From: Ruegeria halocynthiae
GTDB lineage: Bacteria; Pseudomonadota; Alphaproteobacteria; Rhodobacterales; Rhodobacteraceae
Length of the DNA: 64,000 nucleotides
Assembly (NCBI RefSeq): GCF_900106805.1
Contig: NZ_FNNP01000007.1
Coordinates: 62,001 to 126,000, forward strand
Direction of reading: 5' to 3'
Part shown: piece after piece, positions 26,883-36,119 of the stretch
Layout: every line of letters starts with the position of its first letter
Position numbering within the stretch: position 1 is the stretch's first letter
Notes under the pieces: model-generated
The model's database searches: none
Told to the model about the DNA's origin: nothing
Seen by the model: only the letters and a program-made list of their open reading frames with translations
Translations under genes and position numbers: made by a program

Positions 26883-27195
26883 TGTCTCTCTCCCTTTTCT
26901 GGCACAGCTCATCTGGTCTCCGGTGCTGTTGCACCGGAGGGCTTGCGCCAGAATTTCACTGCCGATTCCGGGCCGCCACGATCTGGATCAAATCCGGTTC
27001 GAAAAATTAGGCCTGCAAAACCATTCGTTTTTGGGATCAGTCGAGGCGGGTGGAGCAAATTGCGACGCTCGTCACATGATCATGATCGACGGTAACGCAC
27101 GGGCACGGATGGCCTTAGGCGTCAGAACCGCGCAGCCATCTTGCCGAGTTCGGTTTGCGGTGCTTGGATGTCGATCGGGGACATGATTACCGCGT

Positions 27196-27552
27196 TCAGT
27201 TCCTTTGCAGAAATTCGAGCCGGTTGCCGAAAGGGTCTTCGGTGAAAAATCGACGGCGGTCTTTCAGCGTTGTATCCCAGCGCAGGGTCTGGCCGAAGGT
27301 TTCGATCTGTGCTGCTACCGCATTCAGATCATCAACTATGAAACCCGGATGCGCTTTGCGGGCGGGCGAGAATTCTTTTTCGACCCCCAGATGCAGCTCG
27401 CCCTGATCCAGTGCCAGCCAAAGGCCGCCACGTGTACGCAGGGGTTCGGGCTTTGCGAGTTCCTCCAACCCCAGTGCATCGCGCCAGAATGCCCGTGCCT
27501 TTGCCTCACCCCCTTGGGGGATCGCGATCTGGATATGATCAACTGCAAACAT
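27196..27552 (-). CDS. VOC-family (glyoxalase-like) protein
   Basis: A 118-residue protein with a VOC fold. It begins MFAVDHIQIAIPQGG and has FWRDALGLEE, ELHLGVEKE and DPFGNRLEFLQ, where His6, His54 and Glu114 could bind a metal. It lies 3 nt downstream of fumarylacetoacetase and is probably cotranscribed. Not close in sequence to the other VOC protein in the cluster. Function unknown. Confidence 0.8.
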   Translation of the reverse strand: MFAVDHIQIAIPQGGEAKARAFWRDALGLEELAKPEPLRTRGGLWLALDQGELHLGVEKEFSPARKAHPGFIVDDLNAVAAQIETFGQTLRWDTTLKDRRRFFTEDPFGNRLEFLQRN

Positions 27553-27555
27553 CGA

Positions 27556-28812
27556 TCAGCGCGCGTACGGGTCTTCCAGAGCAGGCAGAACGGTGCCGGA
27601 ACAATCGCCAAAACCAATAGTGTACCCGTCCCCCTTGGCCGCCCCGATCAGGGTCAGGGTGTCGCCATCTTCGATAAAGCTGCGGGTTTCACCCGTGTCC
27701 AGCGTCAGGGGGTCCTTGCCACCCCAGCTGAGCTCCAGTAGCGAGCCGCGCTCGGGCTTGTTCGGGCCAGAGATCGTGCCCGAACCCAGTAGATCACCCA
27801 CGTTCATCGGACAGCCCGAGGTGGTGTGATGCGCCAGCTGTTGCGCAGCGGAATAGTACATTTCGCGATAGTTGGTCTGCGCGATGGTCGTGGCCGCGTT
27901 GCCCTGTGGCGCCATCGTCACGGCCAGATCGATGTCATACAGCATCGGACCGCAATCCTTCAGGTGATCCAACAACGCAAACTCGCGATCCGGGGCATCG
28001 CAGCGGAATGGTTCGAGCGCTGCTTTGGTCACGATCCAAGGGCTGATAGATGTCGCGGTCGCCTTGGCCTGAAACGGCCCCAGTGGCTGGTATTCCCAAG
28101 CCTGCACATCGCGCGCAGACCAGTCGTTCAACAAAACGTAGCCAAAGATGTTGTCATCCGCCTCCTGTACCGAAATCGGGCCATCCGAAGGTGTGCCTAC
28201 GATGGCGCCCATCTCTAGTTCGATGTCAAAACGTCGGCTGGGCAGGAAAGCGGGCAGGTCCTGATCGGGCGATTTCAGCTGTCCCCAAGGGCGGCGGATT
28301 TCAGTGCCCGACACAACCACGGATGAAGCGCGTCCGTTATAGCCGATCGGGATGTGCAACCAATTCGGCGGCAGCGCGTTTTCCGGACCTCGAAACATGG
28401 TGCCGACGTTCTGGGCATGATTCCGGCCCGCGTAGAAATCGGTGTATTCGCTGACGGCGAACGGCATATGCAACTCGGCTGCGTCCCGCGGGATCAGCAG
28501 CGCCTCAAGCTTGTGCTGTTCGTCTGAGCCTTCGGCCAGCAGGGCGGTCAGACGCGCGCGTAAGGCGGCCCAGACGGCGGGGCCTCCTTCCATCAGGGGG
28601 TTCCAGAAGGGCAGGTCAAAAAGTGGCTCGTCCGACAGGGCAATCAACCCGTCTGTCTCGGCCGCGGTAACGTCGAAAATCATGTCACCGATGGCGACGC
28701 CACAACGGGGCTCGGTGGTTTCGGTCGAGAACACCCCATAGGGCAGGTTGTTCAGTGGAAACGGGTGATCGGCGGAATTGGCCGATGTGACCCAGGAATT
28801 CATCAGTGCCAT
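27556..28812 (-). CDS. fahA: Fumarylacetoacetase
   Basis: A 418-residue FAH-family hydrolase with the N-terminal SH3-like domain (LPYGVFSTETTEPRCGVAIG) and a C-terminal catalytic domain. The catalytic domain carries YTDFYAGRNHAQNVG, FDIELEMGAIVG and LNDWSARDVQAWEY. The length matches full fumarylacetoacetase rather than the shorter fumarylpyruvate hydrolases, pointing to homogentisate catabolism of tyrosine or phenylalanine. It yields fumarate and acetoacetate. Homogentisate dioxygenase is not in the window. Confidence 0.93.
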   Translation of the reverse strand: MALMNSWVTSANSADHPFPLNNLPYGVFSTETTEPRCGVAIGDMIFDVTAAETDGLIALSDEPLFDLPFWNPLMEGGPAVWAALRARLTALLAEGSDEQHKLEALLIPRDAAELHMPFAVSEYTDFYAGRNHAQNVGTMFRGPENALPPNWLHIPIGYNGRASSVVVSGTEIRRPWGQLKSPDQDLPAFLPSRRFDIELEMGAIVGTPSDGPISVQEADDNIFGYVLLNDWSARDVQAWEYQPLGPFQAKATATSISPWIVTKAALEPFRCDAPDREFALLDHLKDCGPMLYDIDLAVTMAPQGNAATTIAQTNYREMYYSAAQQLAHHTTSGCPMNVGDLLGSGTISGPNKPERGSLLELSWGGKDPLTLDTGETRSFIEDGDTLTLIGAAKGDGYTIGFGDCSGTVLPALEDPYAR

Positions 28813-28834
28813 GAGGAGTCCTTATGTCTTTTGT

Positions 28835-29461
28835 TCACTGCGATGCGGTGCGGAGGGATTTCAGGCCCAGCAAGACCGCCGCCAAAATCAGGAAGCTGCC
28901 GCCGATCCGGTCAAGCCACGGCTTTGCCGTGCCCTGCAGGCGCCGGGCCAGCCAGCTTGCACAGCCACCATAGGCGATCAGGAATATCCCGTCGATGACC
29001 AGATAAGTCGCTGACAGCGTGGCGAATTGCGGCCAGAAGGGCAGCGCGCCGTCGATAAACAACGGAAACAGCGCGGCGAAGAACACCACCGCTTTGGGGT
29101 TCGTGGCGGAGGTGATGAAGCCTTGCATCCACAGCGCATTGCGACTGGTCCACACGGCATTGCGTGAGGATGGTGCACCGGCTTTCAGGATTTGCCTGAA
29201 CCCCAGAAACACCAGATAGGCGACACCAAGCCATTTGATTATGGTCAGTGCTGTTCCGGAGGTCGCAATCAGCGCAGCAAGGCCCAGACCTGCCGCCAGC
29301 ATCTGAAGGGAATTGGCAGTCAGGTCTCCCGCAGCCGTGAACATCCCGCGCCGCAGCCCATTGGCCGCAGAGTTCGACAGCATAAGCAGCTGGCTTGGCC
29401 CGGGTGTGGCCATCATCAGCAGGACAGTCACCACATAGGTCGTCCAGATATCAAAACTCAT
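28835..29461 (-). CDS. LysE-family translocator
   Basis: A 208-residue inner-membrane protein with about six hydrophobic helices. It carries the family motif ATPGPSQLLMLSNSAANG in the first third and SATNPKAVVFFAALFPLF in the middle. LysE/RhtB proteins export amino acids and similar compounds. I start it at MSFDIWTTY (29461), the family N-terminus; longer starts add about 29 unrelated residues. It is 23 nt upstream of fahA and divergent from a MarR regulator. Confidence 0.88.
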   Translation of the reverse strand: MSFDIWTTYVVTVLLMMATPGPSQLLMLSNSAANGLRRGMFTAAGDLTANSLQMLAAGLGLAALIATSGTALTIIKWLGVAYLVFLGFRQILKAGAPSSRNAVWTSRNALWMQGFITSATNPKAVVFFAALFPLFIDGALPFWPQFATLSATYLVIDGIFLIAYGGCASWLARRLQGTAKPWLDRIGGSFLILAAVLLGLKSLRTASQ

Positions 29462-29630
29462 TTCGGCTCCGGCGCTTCTTACAGTTTGGTTCAGTATTAC
29501 TTTTAGAGATGTTGTTGTCATCCTGCCGCAGCGCGCAGAAGGCTGCAATTGCCGTTCGGTGTGGGCGTGGGCGCAAAAGTCTTTCAGTTTGCAGCTTGCC
29601 GATTATTGGTTGGTTTTGTAACTATCAAGC

Positions 29631-30083
29631 ATGGCCCATTTAGATGATGACGACCCCGACACGTTCGACTTACGAAGTTTTCTGCCCTTCCTGTTGAATC
29701 AGGCGGCCGAGGAAAGCTCGCTCGAATTTCAACGGGTGTACAAGAACCGCTATGGCATGTTGCGCACCGAGTGGCGAGTGCTGTTCCACCTTGGAAACTA
29801 TGGTGAGATGACGGCGCGTGACATCGTTCTGCGCGCGAAGATTCACAAAACCAAAGTCAGCCGGGCGGTGCGGGGATTACAGCAGCGCCGATACCTGCAT
29901 AGGCTGCGGGACGAGAATGACCGGAGGGTTGAACAGTTATCGCTGACCGCCTCGGGTCAGGCGGTCTATCGCGAGCTGCGCGATATCGCGCGTGACTATG
30001 ACGCCAAGCTGGCTGCACGCTTCACCACCGGCGAGGCCGCTTTGCTGCGCATGATGTTGCGGCGTCTCGCCGGGATGGATTAG
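29631..30083 (+). CDS. MarR-family transcriptional regulator
   Basis: A 150-residue winged-helix protein. The recognition region is MTARDIVLRAKIHKTKVSRAV (about 63-83) and the wing is DENDRRVEQLSLTASG. It is divergent from the lysE-fahA-VOC operon, so it probably controls aromatic catabolism or export in response to a phenolic ligand, as related HpaR/HmgR-like MarR proteins do. The 169-nt gap 29462-29630 holds both promoters; I could not pick a convincing operator palindrome there. Confidence 0.87.
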   Translation: MAHLDDDDPDTFDLRSFLPFLLNQAAEESSLEFQRVYKNRYGMLRTEWRVLFHLGNYGEMTARDIVLRAKIHKTKVSRAVRGLQQRRYLHRLRDENDRRVEQLSLTASGQAVYRELRDIARDYDAKLAARFTTGEAALLRMMLRRLAGMD

Positions 30084-30145
30084 GGCACTGGTAATCCGGG
30101 GTCTCCATCCCCAGATCAAGCTCATAAAGGACGCAGGAACGTGAC

Positions 30146-31381
30146 ATGACAGCGCCGGACACCCCAGCGGCAAAATCCCATGATCTGATCGATTGGCTGG
30201 TTACCCGAGGCTTGGAAGGGGCCGACAAAGAAGAGCTGCTGGACGGGTATTGCAACCGTCTGGTCGATCTTGGCATCCCCTTGATGCGGTTTCACGCGGC
30301 GCAGCCGGCTTTGCATCCGGTATACGGCGGAACCGGTTATAGCTGGTATCAAGGGCAAGGGGGCGAGTTCCAGACCTTCGAGTTTTCCGAAGAGCCCAGT
30401 GAGGTTTGGAAGAAGAGTCCGCTTTTCGTCATTCTGAACGAGGACGTTGACACGATCCGCGAACGACTGGTTGATCAGAACGAACCCAACCGCTTTCCCT
30501 TGCTGAACGAACTGCGGGAACATGGTGCGACGGATTACTACGCCACCGGCGTCAGCTTTGATGTGCCGTCTCACAGCAGCACACGCGATGCAAAAAAGGC
30601 AATCGATGGCGTGTTGATGTCCTGGGCCAGCAACGCGCCCGATGGGTTCTGCGATGCTGATCTGGAGGTGATCGAAACAGCGCTGCCGCATCTGGGGCTG
30701 GCCCTGAAATCGGCATCGAATGCGCGGGTATCGCAAGATCTGATGCGCGTTTATCTGGGCCGCGACGCAGGGCAGCGGGTGTTGTCCGGTGAAATCCGCC
30801 GCGGGTCTTTGCAGCAGATTGATGCTGTAATCTGGAACTTTGACCTTGAAGGCTTCACCAGTCTGTCGGAAGAGCTTCCGGGCACTGAAATCATCGACAT
30901 GCTGAACGACTATCTCGCTGTGGCGGTGGAGGTGGTGCACCAATGCGACGGCAGTATTCTCAAATTCATGGGCGATGGGCTCATGGCGATGTTTGACGTG
31001 GGTGAGATCGACGCCGATGCCCGCGCTGCGCTGGGCGCGGCGGCCATGCTGCAAGAACGTATGACCGAGTTGAACGCTCAGCGTTCATCGCGGGGTCAAC
31101 CGGTCTCGAACTACACGCTGGCCCTCCATGCCGGTGAAATCCTCTATGGCAACATCGGTGCCGAGAACCGGCTGGATTTCACAGTGATCGGCCCAACCGT
31201 TAACCAGGCCGCGCGGATTGCCGGGATGCATCGTTCGCTTGGGCAGCGGATTTTGATTTCTGACAATGTGGCGAAAGCCGCGGAACCCTGTACGCAGGAA
31301 CTGATCTCGGTTGGCCGCTATATGTTAAGAGGTGTGGCCGAGCCGAAAGAGCTGTTTACAGTCCACTCTCCGCCTAAATAA
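30146..31381 (+). CDS. Class III adenylate/guanylate cyclase
   Basis: A 411-residue soluble protein. Residues 1-190 form an N-terminal sensor-like region of the kind found in alphaproteobacterial cyclases. Residues 225-400 form the cyclase homology domain. The metal-binding aspartates are present at 233 (NFDLEGFTS) and 277 (KFMGDGLMA), with GEILYGNIG and FTVIGPTVNQAARI following. It should make cAMP or cGMP from the NTP. No membrane segment or receiver domain is seen. It lies 62 nt after the MarR gene on the same strand but probably has its own promoter. Confidence 0.9.
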   Translation: MTAPDTPAAKSHDLIDWLVTRGLEGADKEELLDGYCNRLVDLGIPLMRFHAAQPALHPVYGGTGYSWYQGQGGEFQTFEFSEEPSEVWKKSPLFVILNEDVDTIRERLVDQNEPNRFPLLNELREHGATDYYATGVSFDVPSHSSTRDAKKAIDGVLMSWASNAPDGFCDADLEVIETALPHLGLALKSASNARVSQDLMRVYLGRDAGQRVLSGEIRRGSLQQIDAVIWNFDLEGFTSLSEELPGTEIIDMLNDYLAVAVEVVHQCDGSILKFMGDGLMAMFDVGEIDADARAALGAAAMLQERMTELNAQRSSRGQPVSNYTLALHAGEILYGNIGAENRLDFTVIGPTVNQAARIAGMHRSLGQRILISDNVAKAAEPCTQELISVGRYMLRGVAEPKELFTVHSPPK

Positions 31382-31422
31382 CAATGGCAACCCGGTCACT
31401 GTCCTTTTGGTTCAGATCTGGA

Positions 31423-32220
31423 TTATGCGACGTCACGGCCTACGAACGAAACCTTGGGTTGGAACGGATGAATGCGAATATCGCTTCCCTTGGTTTCGAT
31501 TGCCGTATTCACCGGAACTTCGTTCCAGTTCCCGCAGTTCCCATCCAGAGGCTCTGACGACACGACGATACCGTCCTCGCATTCCCGATAATGAAGGCTT
31601 GGGGCATAACGATCCGATGCGTATCTTGCCGCGAACAGGCTTTCCCCATCAGACCAGCAGGCTGCAAATCGCAGATAAGGTAGCGCTCCGCTTTGCCTCG
31701 ATAGCGTCTCGACGCGTTCGACTGATCTGAGCATTGCACCAATCGGATCGGTCTCCAGGCCCTCACCGTAGGCGATCAGGAAAATAGCCTCACTCTCTGT
31801 TGCACCCAGCCTGTGTTCATAGAGGTTAGCTGGTATCATGGCGTCCAGCTGCTGTCGGATGCGGTTGTGACCACCAGCTTGCCCGTTATGCATAAAGCTC
31901 CACCGACCATAACCGAACGGGTGGCAATTGTTGCGTGAAGTCGCCGTACCGGTCGATGCGCGTACATGCGCAAGAAAGAGATTTGAACGCGTGTGATGCG
32001 TAAGCTGCCGCAGGTTGGCATCCGACCATGCCGGGTTGGTATCTTTGTAGAAACAGGGATTTGTGTGATCCGAATACCAGGCAAGGCCAAACCCGTCAGC
32101 ATTTATGGGCGTTTTTCCAACAAGCGCGTTACGGCTTTGTTCGACAAGAGATTGCTCTTGTTTGAACACCAACTCATCCAGATAGCGGTTTTCACCAACC
32201 CACGCCAGAAATCGACACAT
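31423..32220 (-). CDS. Class II glutamine amidotransferase (YafJ/EgtC-like)
   Basis: A 265-residue N-terminal-nucleophile amidotransferase starting MCRFLAWVGE, so Cys2 would be exposed as the nucleophile after methionine removal. It also shows NADGFGLAWY, FLAHVRASTGT and FMHNGQAGG, the usual glutamine-binding elements. EgtC uses this fold to hydrolyse a gamma-glutamyl bond in ergothioneine synthesis. No other ergothioneine gene is nearby, so the substrate stays open. It is convergent with the cyclase. Confidence 0.87.
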   Translation of the reverse strand: MCRFLAWVGENRYLDELVFKQEQSLVEQSRNALVGKTPINADGFGLAWYSDHTNPCFYKDTNPAWSDANLRQLTHHTRSNLFLAHVRASTGTATSRNNCHPFGYGRWSFMHNGQAGGHNRIRQQLDAMIPANLYEHRLGATESEAIFLIAYGEGLETDPIGAMLRSVERVETLSRQSGALPYLRFAACWSDGESLFAARYASDRYAPSLHYRECEDGIVVSSEPLDGNCGNWNEVPVNTAIETKGSDIRIHPFQPKVSFVGRDVA

Positions 32221-32367
32221 CAGCCTTTATCCAATTCTTGAGAAGACCGGATATCAATAACATTGGCGAATGAGAAAGATTTACCCAGAATTCAGAGATT
32301 TCAGCGCATTTGTCTATCAAGCGACAATGTATTTGCGAAAAGGGCGGGTCAAAGCCACCACTCTCGT

Positions 32368-32398
32368 CGGTAGGCGTGTATATTTAAGCTGCCTACCG
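32368..32398. repeat. Inverted repeat downstream of mipZ
   Basis: CGGTAGGC (32368-32375) and GCCTACCG (32391-32398), an 8-bp perfect stem around an AT-rich 15-nt loop. It begins 28 nt past the mipZ stop. It lacks a T-run on either strand, so it is a weak terminator candidate or an mRNA 3' end structure. The remainder of the gap 32221-32425 shows nothing recognisable. Confidence 0.4.
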
Positions 32399-32425
32399 TC
32401 AGGATAACTGACTGTCCGCCAGATC

Positions 32426-33235
32426 TTAGAAATCGATTTCAACACCCGGCAGGGTCAGCTCTTTCATCATATCGCGCAATTCCTGACGCGCGGCGATGTT
32501 CGAGATGTTGAGCTGCTTGACGCCGATATCCTTGAGATCCAGCAAGGTCAGCCCACGCGGGAACAGTTCACGGAAAATGACGCGTTCTGAAAAGCCCGAT
32601 GCGACGCGGAATCCGATACGCTGCGACAACATCTCGATGGCGCGCTGCATCTTTTCCTTGTTGACCATGCGCTGGGTCCCGACCCGGTTGCGCACGACCA
32701 CCCAGTCGATCGGTTTCAGTCCCGCCTGCGCGCGCAATTGACGTGCATTCCAGACCATCTCGGAATAGACCGATGGGCCAAGGATTTTCTCACCCTTTGA
32801 ATCAATCCGCGCCAGCAGATCGAAATCGATGAAACTGTCGTTCAGCGGAGTAATCAGGGTATCGGCCAACGAATGCGCCACCTGGCTGAGGCGGGTGTGC
32901 GAGCCCGGACAGTCGATCAGAATAAAGTCGCTGTCGCTTTCCAATTCGGCCACGGCAGCCGATAGGCGGTGGTCATAGATGTTCTCACCGGGTTTCAGTG
33001 CACCGGCGTCGATCTCGGGCAGGTCATGGTGGCGCGGGCTGGGCAGAGAAAGGTCTGAACCGTTCAGAAAGTTCAGACGGTTTTCGAAATACCGGCCCAA
33101 ACTGCGCTGCCGCAAGTCCAGATCCAGCGTGCTGACTTTGTGTCCCAGCCGCGCCAAACCTGTGGCCACGTGCATCGACACAGTCGATTTGCCTGCGCCG
33201 CCCTTTTCATTCCCCACCACAATGATATGTGCCAT
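32426..33235 (-). CDS. mipZ: MipZ, division-plane positioning ATPase
   Basis: A 269-residue ParA/MinD-family P-loop ATPase with the deviant Walker A GNEKGGAGKST at residues 8-18. A conserved aspartate follows in LDLDLRQRSLGRYFENR, and Walker B is FILIDCPGSH. Length and motifs match alphaproteobacterial MipZ, which forms a bipolar gradient around ParB and blocks FtsZ polymerisation away from mid-cell. It stands alone on the minus strand and does not neighbour parB here. Confidence 0.93.
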   Translation of the reverse strand: MAHIIVVGNEKGGAGKSTVSMHVATGLARLGHKVSTLDLDLRQRSLGRYFENRLNFLNGSDLSLPSPRHHDLPEIDAGALKPGENIYDHRLSAAVAELESDSDFILIDCPGSHTRLSQVAHSLADTLITPLNDSFIDFDLLARIDSKGEKILGPSVYSEMVWNARQLRAQAGLKPIDWVVVRNRVGTQRMVNKEKMQRAIEMLSQRIGFRVASGFSERVIFRELFPRGLTLLDLKDIGVKQLNISNIAARQELRDMMKELTLPGVEIDF

Positions 33236-33453
33236 ACCTGTCTTCCCACGTCCCGCCGTGTTTGCCTACACGTTGTTGGCAGCCACTATATGTTGTGTGG
33301 ACAGGGAAGGGAAGAACCTCGAACCGTCCTGAGAGGCTTTATCAGGCTCTAATTTGGAAAAGCACGTGCTGGTTGGGGGTTAGGGTAAGTCCTTGCCAAA
33401 CGGATGGCCCTGTTTCACTGTTCCGATCGGGGTTTTGTGATCGAGGGCAACCA

Positions 33454-34341
33454 TTGGACCACTTGTTTCTGAACGTCCTGAACGTGGTTTTACCCGTCCT
33501 GATCTGTGCTGGAATCGGCTATTTACTGGCGTTGATCCGAGCCCCTTTTGACAACAAGGTGATCGGCGGGATCGTATCGAGGGTCGGGTATCCGACGCTA
33601 ATCATCTCGCACCTGTCGACCACACAAATCGCGGTTGGAACCTTTCTTGACGTCATGACCGCAGCGGCTCTGGCGATTGCGGGATTTGGCCTGTTGGGAG
33701 TCGTCGCGCTTAAACTGATGGGGCTGCCCGTACGGGCGTTTCTGACGCCGCTCATGCACGGCAATGTCGGCAATATCGGCCTGCCGATTACTCTGCTGGC
33801 GCTGGGGGATGCGGGCATGGCCTATACGATGGGGTTTGTGGTCGTTGTACTGATCAGCATCTTCACAATCGGTATGTGGATACCGGCCGGGGAGTTCTCG
33901 CCAAAGAAGTTGGCGACGACCCCGGTTATCTACGCAGTCGCGTTGTCTCTGGTGCTTATGGCCACCGGCTACAGCCTGCCACAGCCCGTTGCCAAATCCT
34001 TTGATATTCTGGGCGGCCTCTCGATCCCGCTGATGCTGCTGACTTTGGGACATACGTTGGCAACGCTGCAGATCAGACGCCTTGGGCGCGCCGTGTTGCT
34101 GACGGCGGTGCACCTGTTGATGGCATTTGTCATTGCAAGCATGCTGGTCTGGATGTTCGGTTTCACCGGGGCTGAGCGGGGGGCGGTTATCCTGTGTTGC
34201 CTGATGCCGTCGTCGGTTGCCACCTATCTGTTCATCGATCAGCACATGCCAGAATACGGACCCGATGTGGCCGGGTTCATTCTGGTCTCGACGCTGACCA
34301 CGATATTGGTGCTGCCGGTGGCGCTGTCGTATTGGATATGA
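33454..34341 (+). CDS. AEC-family (auxin efflux carrier-like) permease
   Basis: A 295-residue membrane protein with about ten hydrophobic helices and the AEC signature HGNVGNIGLPITLLALG near residue 103. Bacterial members transport malonate, malate or related organic acids. The start is a TTG at 33454 (MDHLFLNVLNVVLP) six bases after GAGGG; more distant upstream starts would add polar, unrelated sequence. Substrate unknown. It is divergent from mipZ. Confidence 0.85.
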   Translation: MDHLFLNVLNVVLPVLICAGIGYLLALIRAPFDNKVIGGIVSRVGYPTLIISHLSTTQIAVGTFLDVMTAAALAIAGFGLLGVVALKLMGLPVRAFLTPLMHGNVGNIGLPITLLALGDAGMAYTMGFVVVVLISIFTIGMWIPAGEFSPKKLATTPVIYAVALSLVLMATGYSLPQPVAKSFDILGGLSIPLMLLTLGHTLATLQIRRLGRAVLLTAVHLLMAFVIASMLVWMFGFTGAERGAVILCCLMPSSVATYLFIDQHMPEYGPDVAGFILVSTLTTILVLPVALSYWI

Positions 34342-34471
34342 TCTCTGCCACGCCCTGTAATCCGTGTTGCGGCGTGCACCCTAGGATTGAAGGCGAAAAA
34401 ATGCCTTAATGCCCGTGAGTTAATTTGCTGACGCGCCATAACAGGGCGTATCTTGGTTAGAGGGCACAGCG

Positions 34472-36061
34472 ATGAAAACCAGTCAAACCGATGGGAATTC
34501 CGGTGCAGGCGGAGCGCGCATGGTTCTGATTATGACGGCCATTTGCATGATGGTTGTCGGGTTCAATACCACCGCCGTTGCGACCATCCTGCCAAATCTG
34601 AAGGCCGAGTTCGACCTGACCCCATCCGGCCTGCAATGGGTGATGGCAGCGTATACAGTGGCCAGCGCCACACTTGTGACCATCGTCAGCCGGTTGGGAG
34701 ATATCACCGGCAAGATGGGTGTTTTCTTCTTCGGAATGATCGTCTTTGCCGTGGGCTCGATTCTGGCGCTGCTTTCACAGGATGCAACGATGATGCTGAT
34801 CGGGCGCGGCGCGCAAGGCGCCGGGGCGGCAGCGCTGTTTGGGACGTCTCTGTCCATCCTGACTGCTGCGACACCCGAAGATCAGCGCGCAAGCGTCACA
34901 GGCGCCTGGGGCGCTATCGTCGGGCTCGCCATTGGCGTCGGGCCTATCGTCGGCGGCGCCTTTGCGCATTACATCAGTTGGAGAGCTGTTTTTGCCACCG
35001 ACCTGGTGTTGCTTGCTATTGCATTTATCATCGGGCTGCAGGTCAGCAAACGCAATTACGTTCCGGATATGCGGCAGGCGGATGCCCGGTTCGATTATGC
35101 CGGCGCCATCGCCATGATCATGTTTCTGGGCCCATTGTCCTTCGCCCTCGGCAATGGTGAAGGCAAGGGTTGGGGATCCATGTTCACACTGGTTCCTCTG
35201 GCCGTTTCGGGCTGCGCTGTTGTGGCCCTTGTCCTGACGTCGCGCCTCAGTCAGGACCCGCTTATCGAGCTGCGATACTTCCGCCACCCCCGCTACTTTA
35301 TGGCGGCTGCGGGTATGTTCTTCACCGGTTTCACGCTCTTTGCCTTTTTCGTCTATTTCAACGTGTTTGTGCAATCGCCGGACGCCTTTGGATACTCGGC
35401 CATTGATGCAGGCAGCGCAATCCTGCCGCTGAGCGTCAGCATGTTCATTGTGTCCGTCACGGCTCCGCGATTTCTTGCGCCCTACAGTTTTCGATGGCCG
35501 GTCGCGCTGGGCATGGGATTCATGGCCTGTGGGTTTTTGTTGCTAATGACGACGACAAACACCACCAGCTATGCTGGGATGTGGTGGAAGCTGGTCATTG
35601 TCGGGATCGGTCTTGGCATCGGTTTTTCTCTGCTCCCCCGTCTCGGCCTACGGCTGCTGCCCGAAGAACATGTCGGTCAGGGATCAGGCGTGATCAACGC
35701 GTTCCTGTACTTCGGAGCTACTCTGGGTGCGGTGATCGGGGGCCTTGCCGAATCCATTACCATCCGCCGCGGGCTGTCCGAGGTCATAAACGCGCTGCCC
35801 GCAGGGTCGAGCCAGCGTACCGATCTTGCCCATGCCCTGACGCATGGGACGCCCAGCCAAGTGCAGCAATTGATCGCCGGGCTGAACCCGGATACCGGAG
35901 CGCAACTCGCTAAGGCGCTGCGTGATCTTCAGGACAACGCCTTTGACAGCGCGATGCTGGTGGCCGCCATCGCTGCGTTCGTGGCGATGATGCTGGCGCT
36001 GATGTTGCTGAAAGGACCCGTTCCACCGGTTCACAGCGCCGTTGATCTGACAAAGGACTGA
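34472..36061 (+). CDS. MFS transporter, DHA2-type drug efflux
   Basis: A 529-residue permease with about fourteen predicted membrane helices, the DHA2 (14-TMS) arrangement. Motif A variant RLGDITGKMG follows helix 2, and GRGAQGAGAAALFGTSL and GPIVGGAFAHYISWRAVF match family motifs. Probably exports toxic organic compounds. A periplasmic or cytoplasmic loop of about 60 residues near the C-terminus (LPAGSSQRTDLAHAL) is larger than usual. Confidence 0.87.
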   Translation: MKTSQTDGNSGAGGARMVLIMTAICMMVVGFNTTAVATILPNLKAEFDLTPSGLQWVMAAYTVASATLVTIVSRLGDITGKMGVFFFGMIVFAVGSILALLSQDATMMLIGRGAQGAGAAALFGTSLSILTAATPEDQRASVTGAWGAIVGLAIGVGPIVGGAFAHYISWRAVFATDLVLLAIAFIIGLQVSKRNYVPDMRQADARFDYAGAIAMIMFLGPLSFALGNGEGKGWGSMFTLVPLAVSGCAVVALVLTSRLSQDPLIELRYFRHPRYFMAAAGMFFTGFTLFAFFVYFNVFVQSPDAFGYSAIDAGSAILPLSVSMFIVSVTAPRFLAPYSFRWPVALGMGFMACGFLLLMTTTNTTSYAGMWWKLVIVGIGLGIGFSLLPRLGLRLLPEEHVGQGSGVINAFLYFGATLGAVIGGLAESITIRRGLSEVINALPAGSSQRTDLAHALTHGTPSQVQQLIAGLNPDTGAQLAKALRDLQDNAFDSAMLVAAIAAFVAMMLALMLLKGPVPPVHSAVDLTKD

Positions 36062-36078
36062 CCAGACCGATGGTTGTG

Positions 36079-36092
36079 GGTCACTTGTGACC
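36079..36092. repeat. Short palindrome upstream of the HMCES gene
   Basis: GGTCAC-TT-GTGACC, a perfect 6-bp inverted repeat centred about 35 nt before the HMCES start and 18 nt after the MFS stop. The spacing suits an operator more than a terminator, since there is no T-run. No SOS box is found here despite the gene's name. Confidence 0.4.
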
Positions 36093-36119
36093 ACCGACCA
36101 ATCCGCCTAGGCTTTTGTC

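Noticed and set aside
26913-27195. Possible gene or RNA in the 283-nt gap between the monooxygenase and VOC genes
   Set aside because: No frame with a ribosome binding site and no convincing structure; it is most likely just the promoter of the monooxygenase operon.
36062-36119. SOS box for the HMCES (SOS response-associated) gene
   Set aside because: No GTTC-N7-GTTC is present; only a GGTCAC-TT-GTGACC palindrome is seen.
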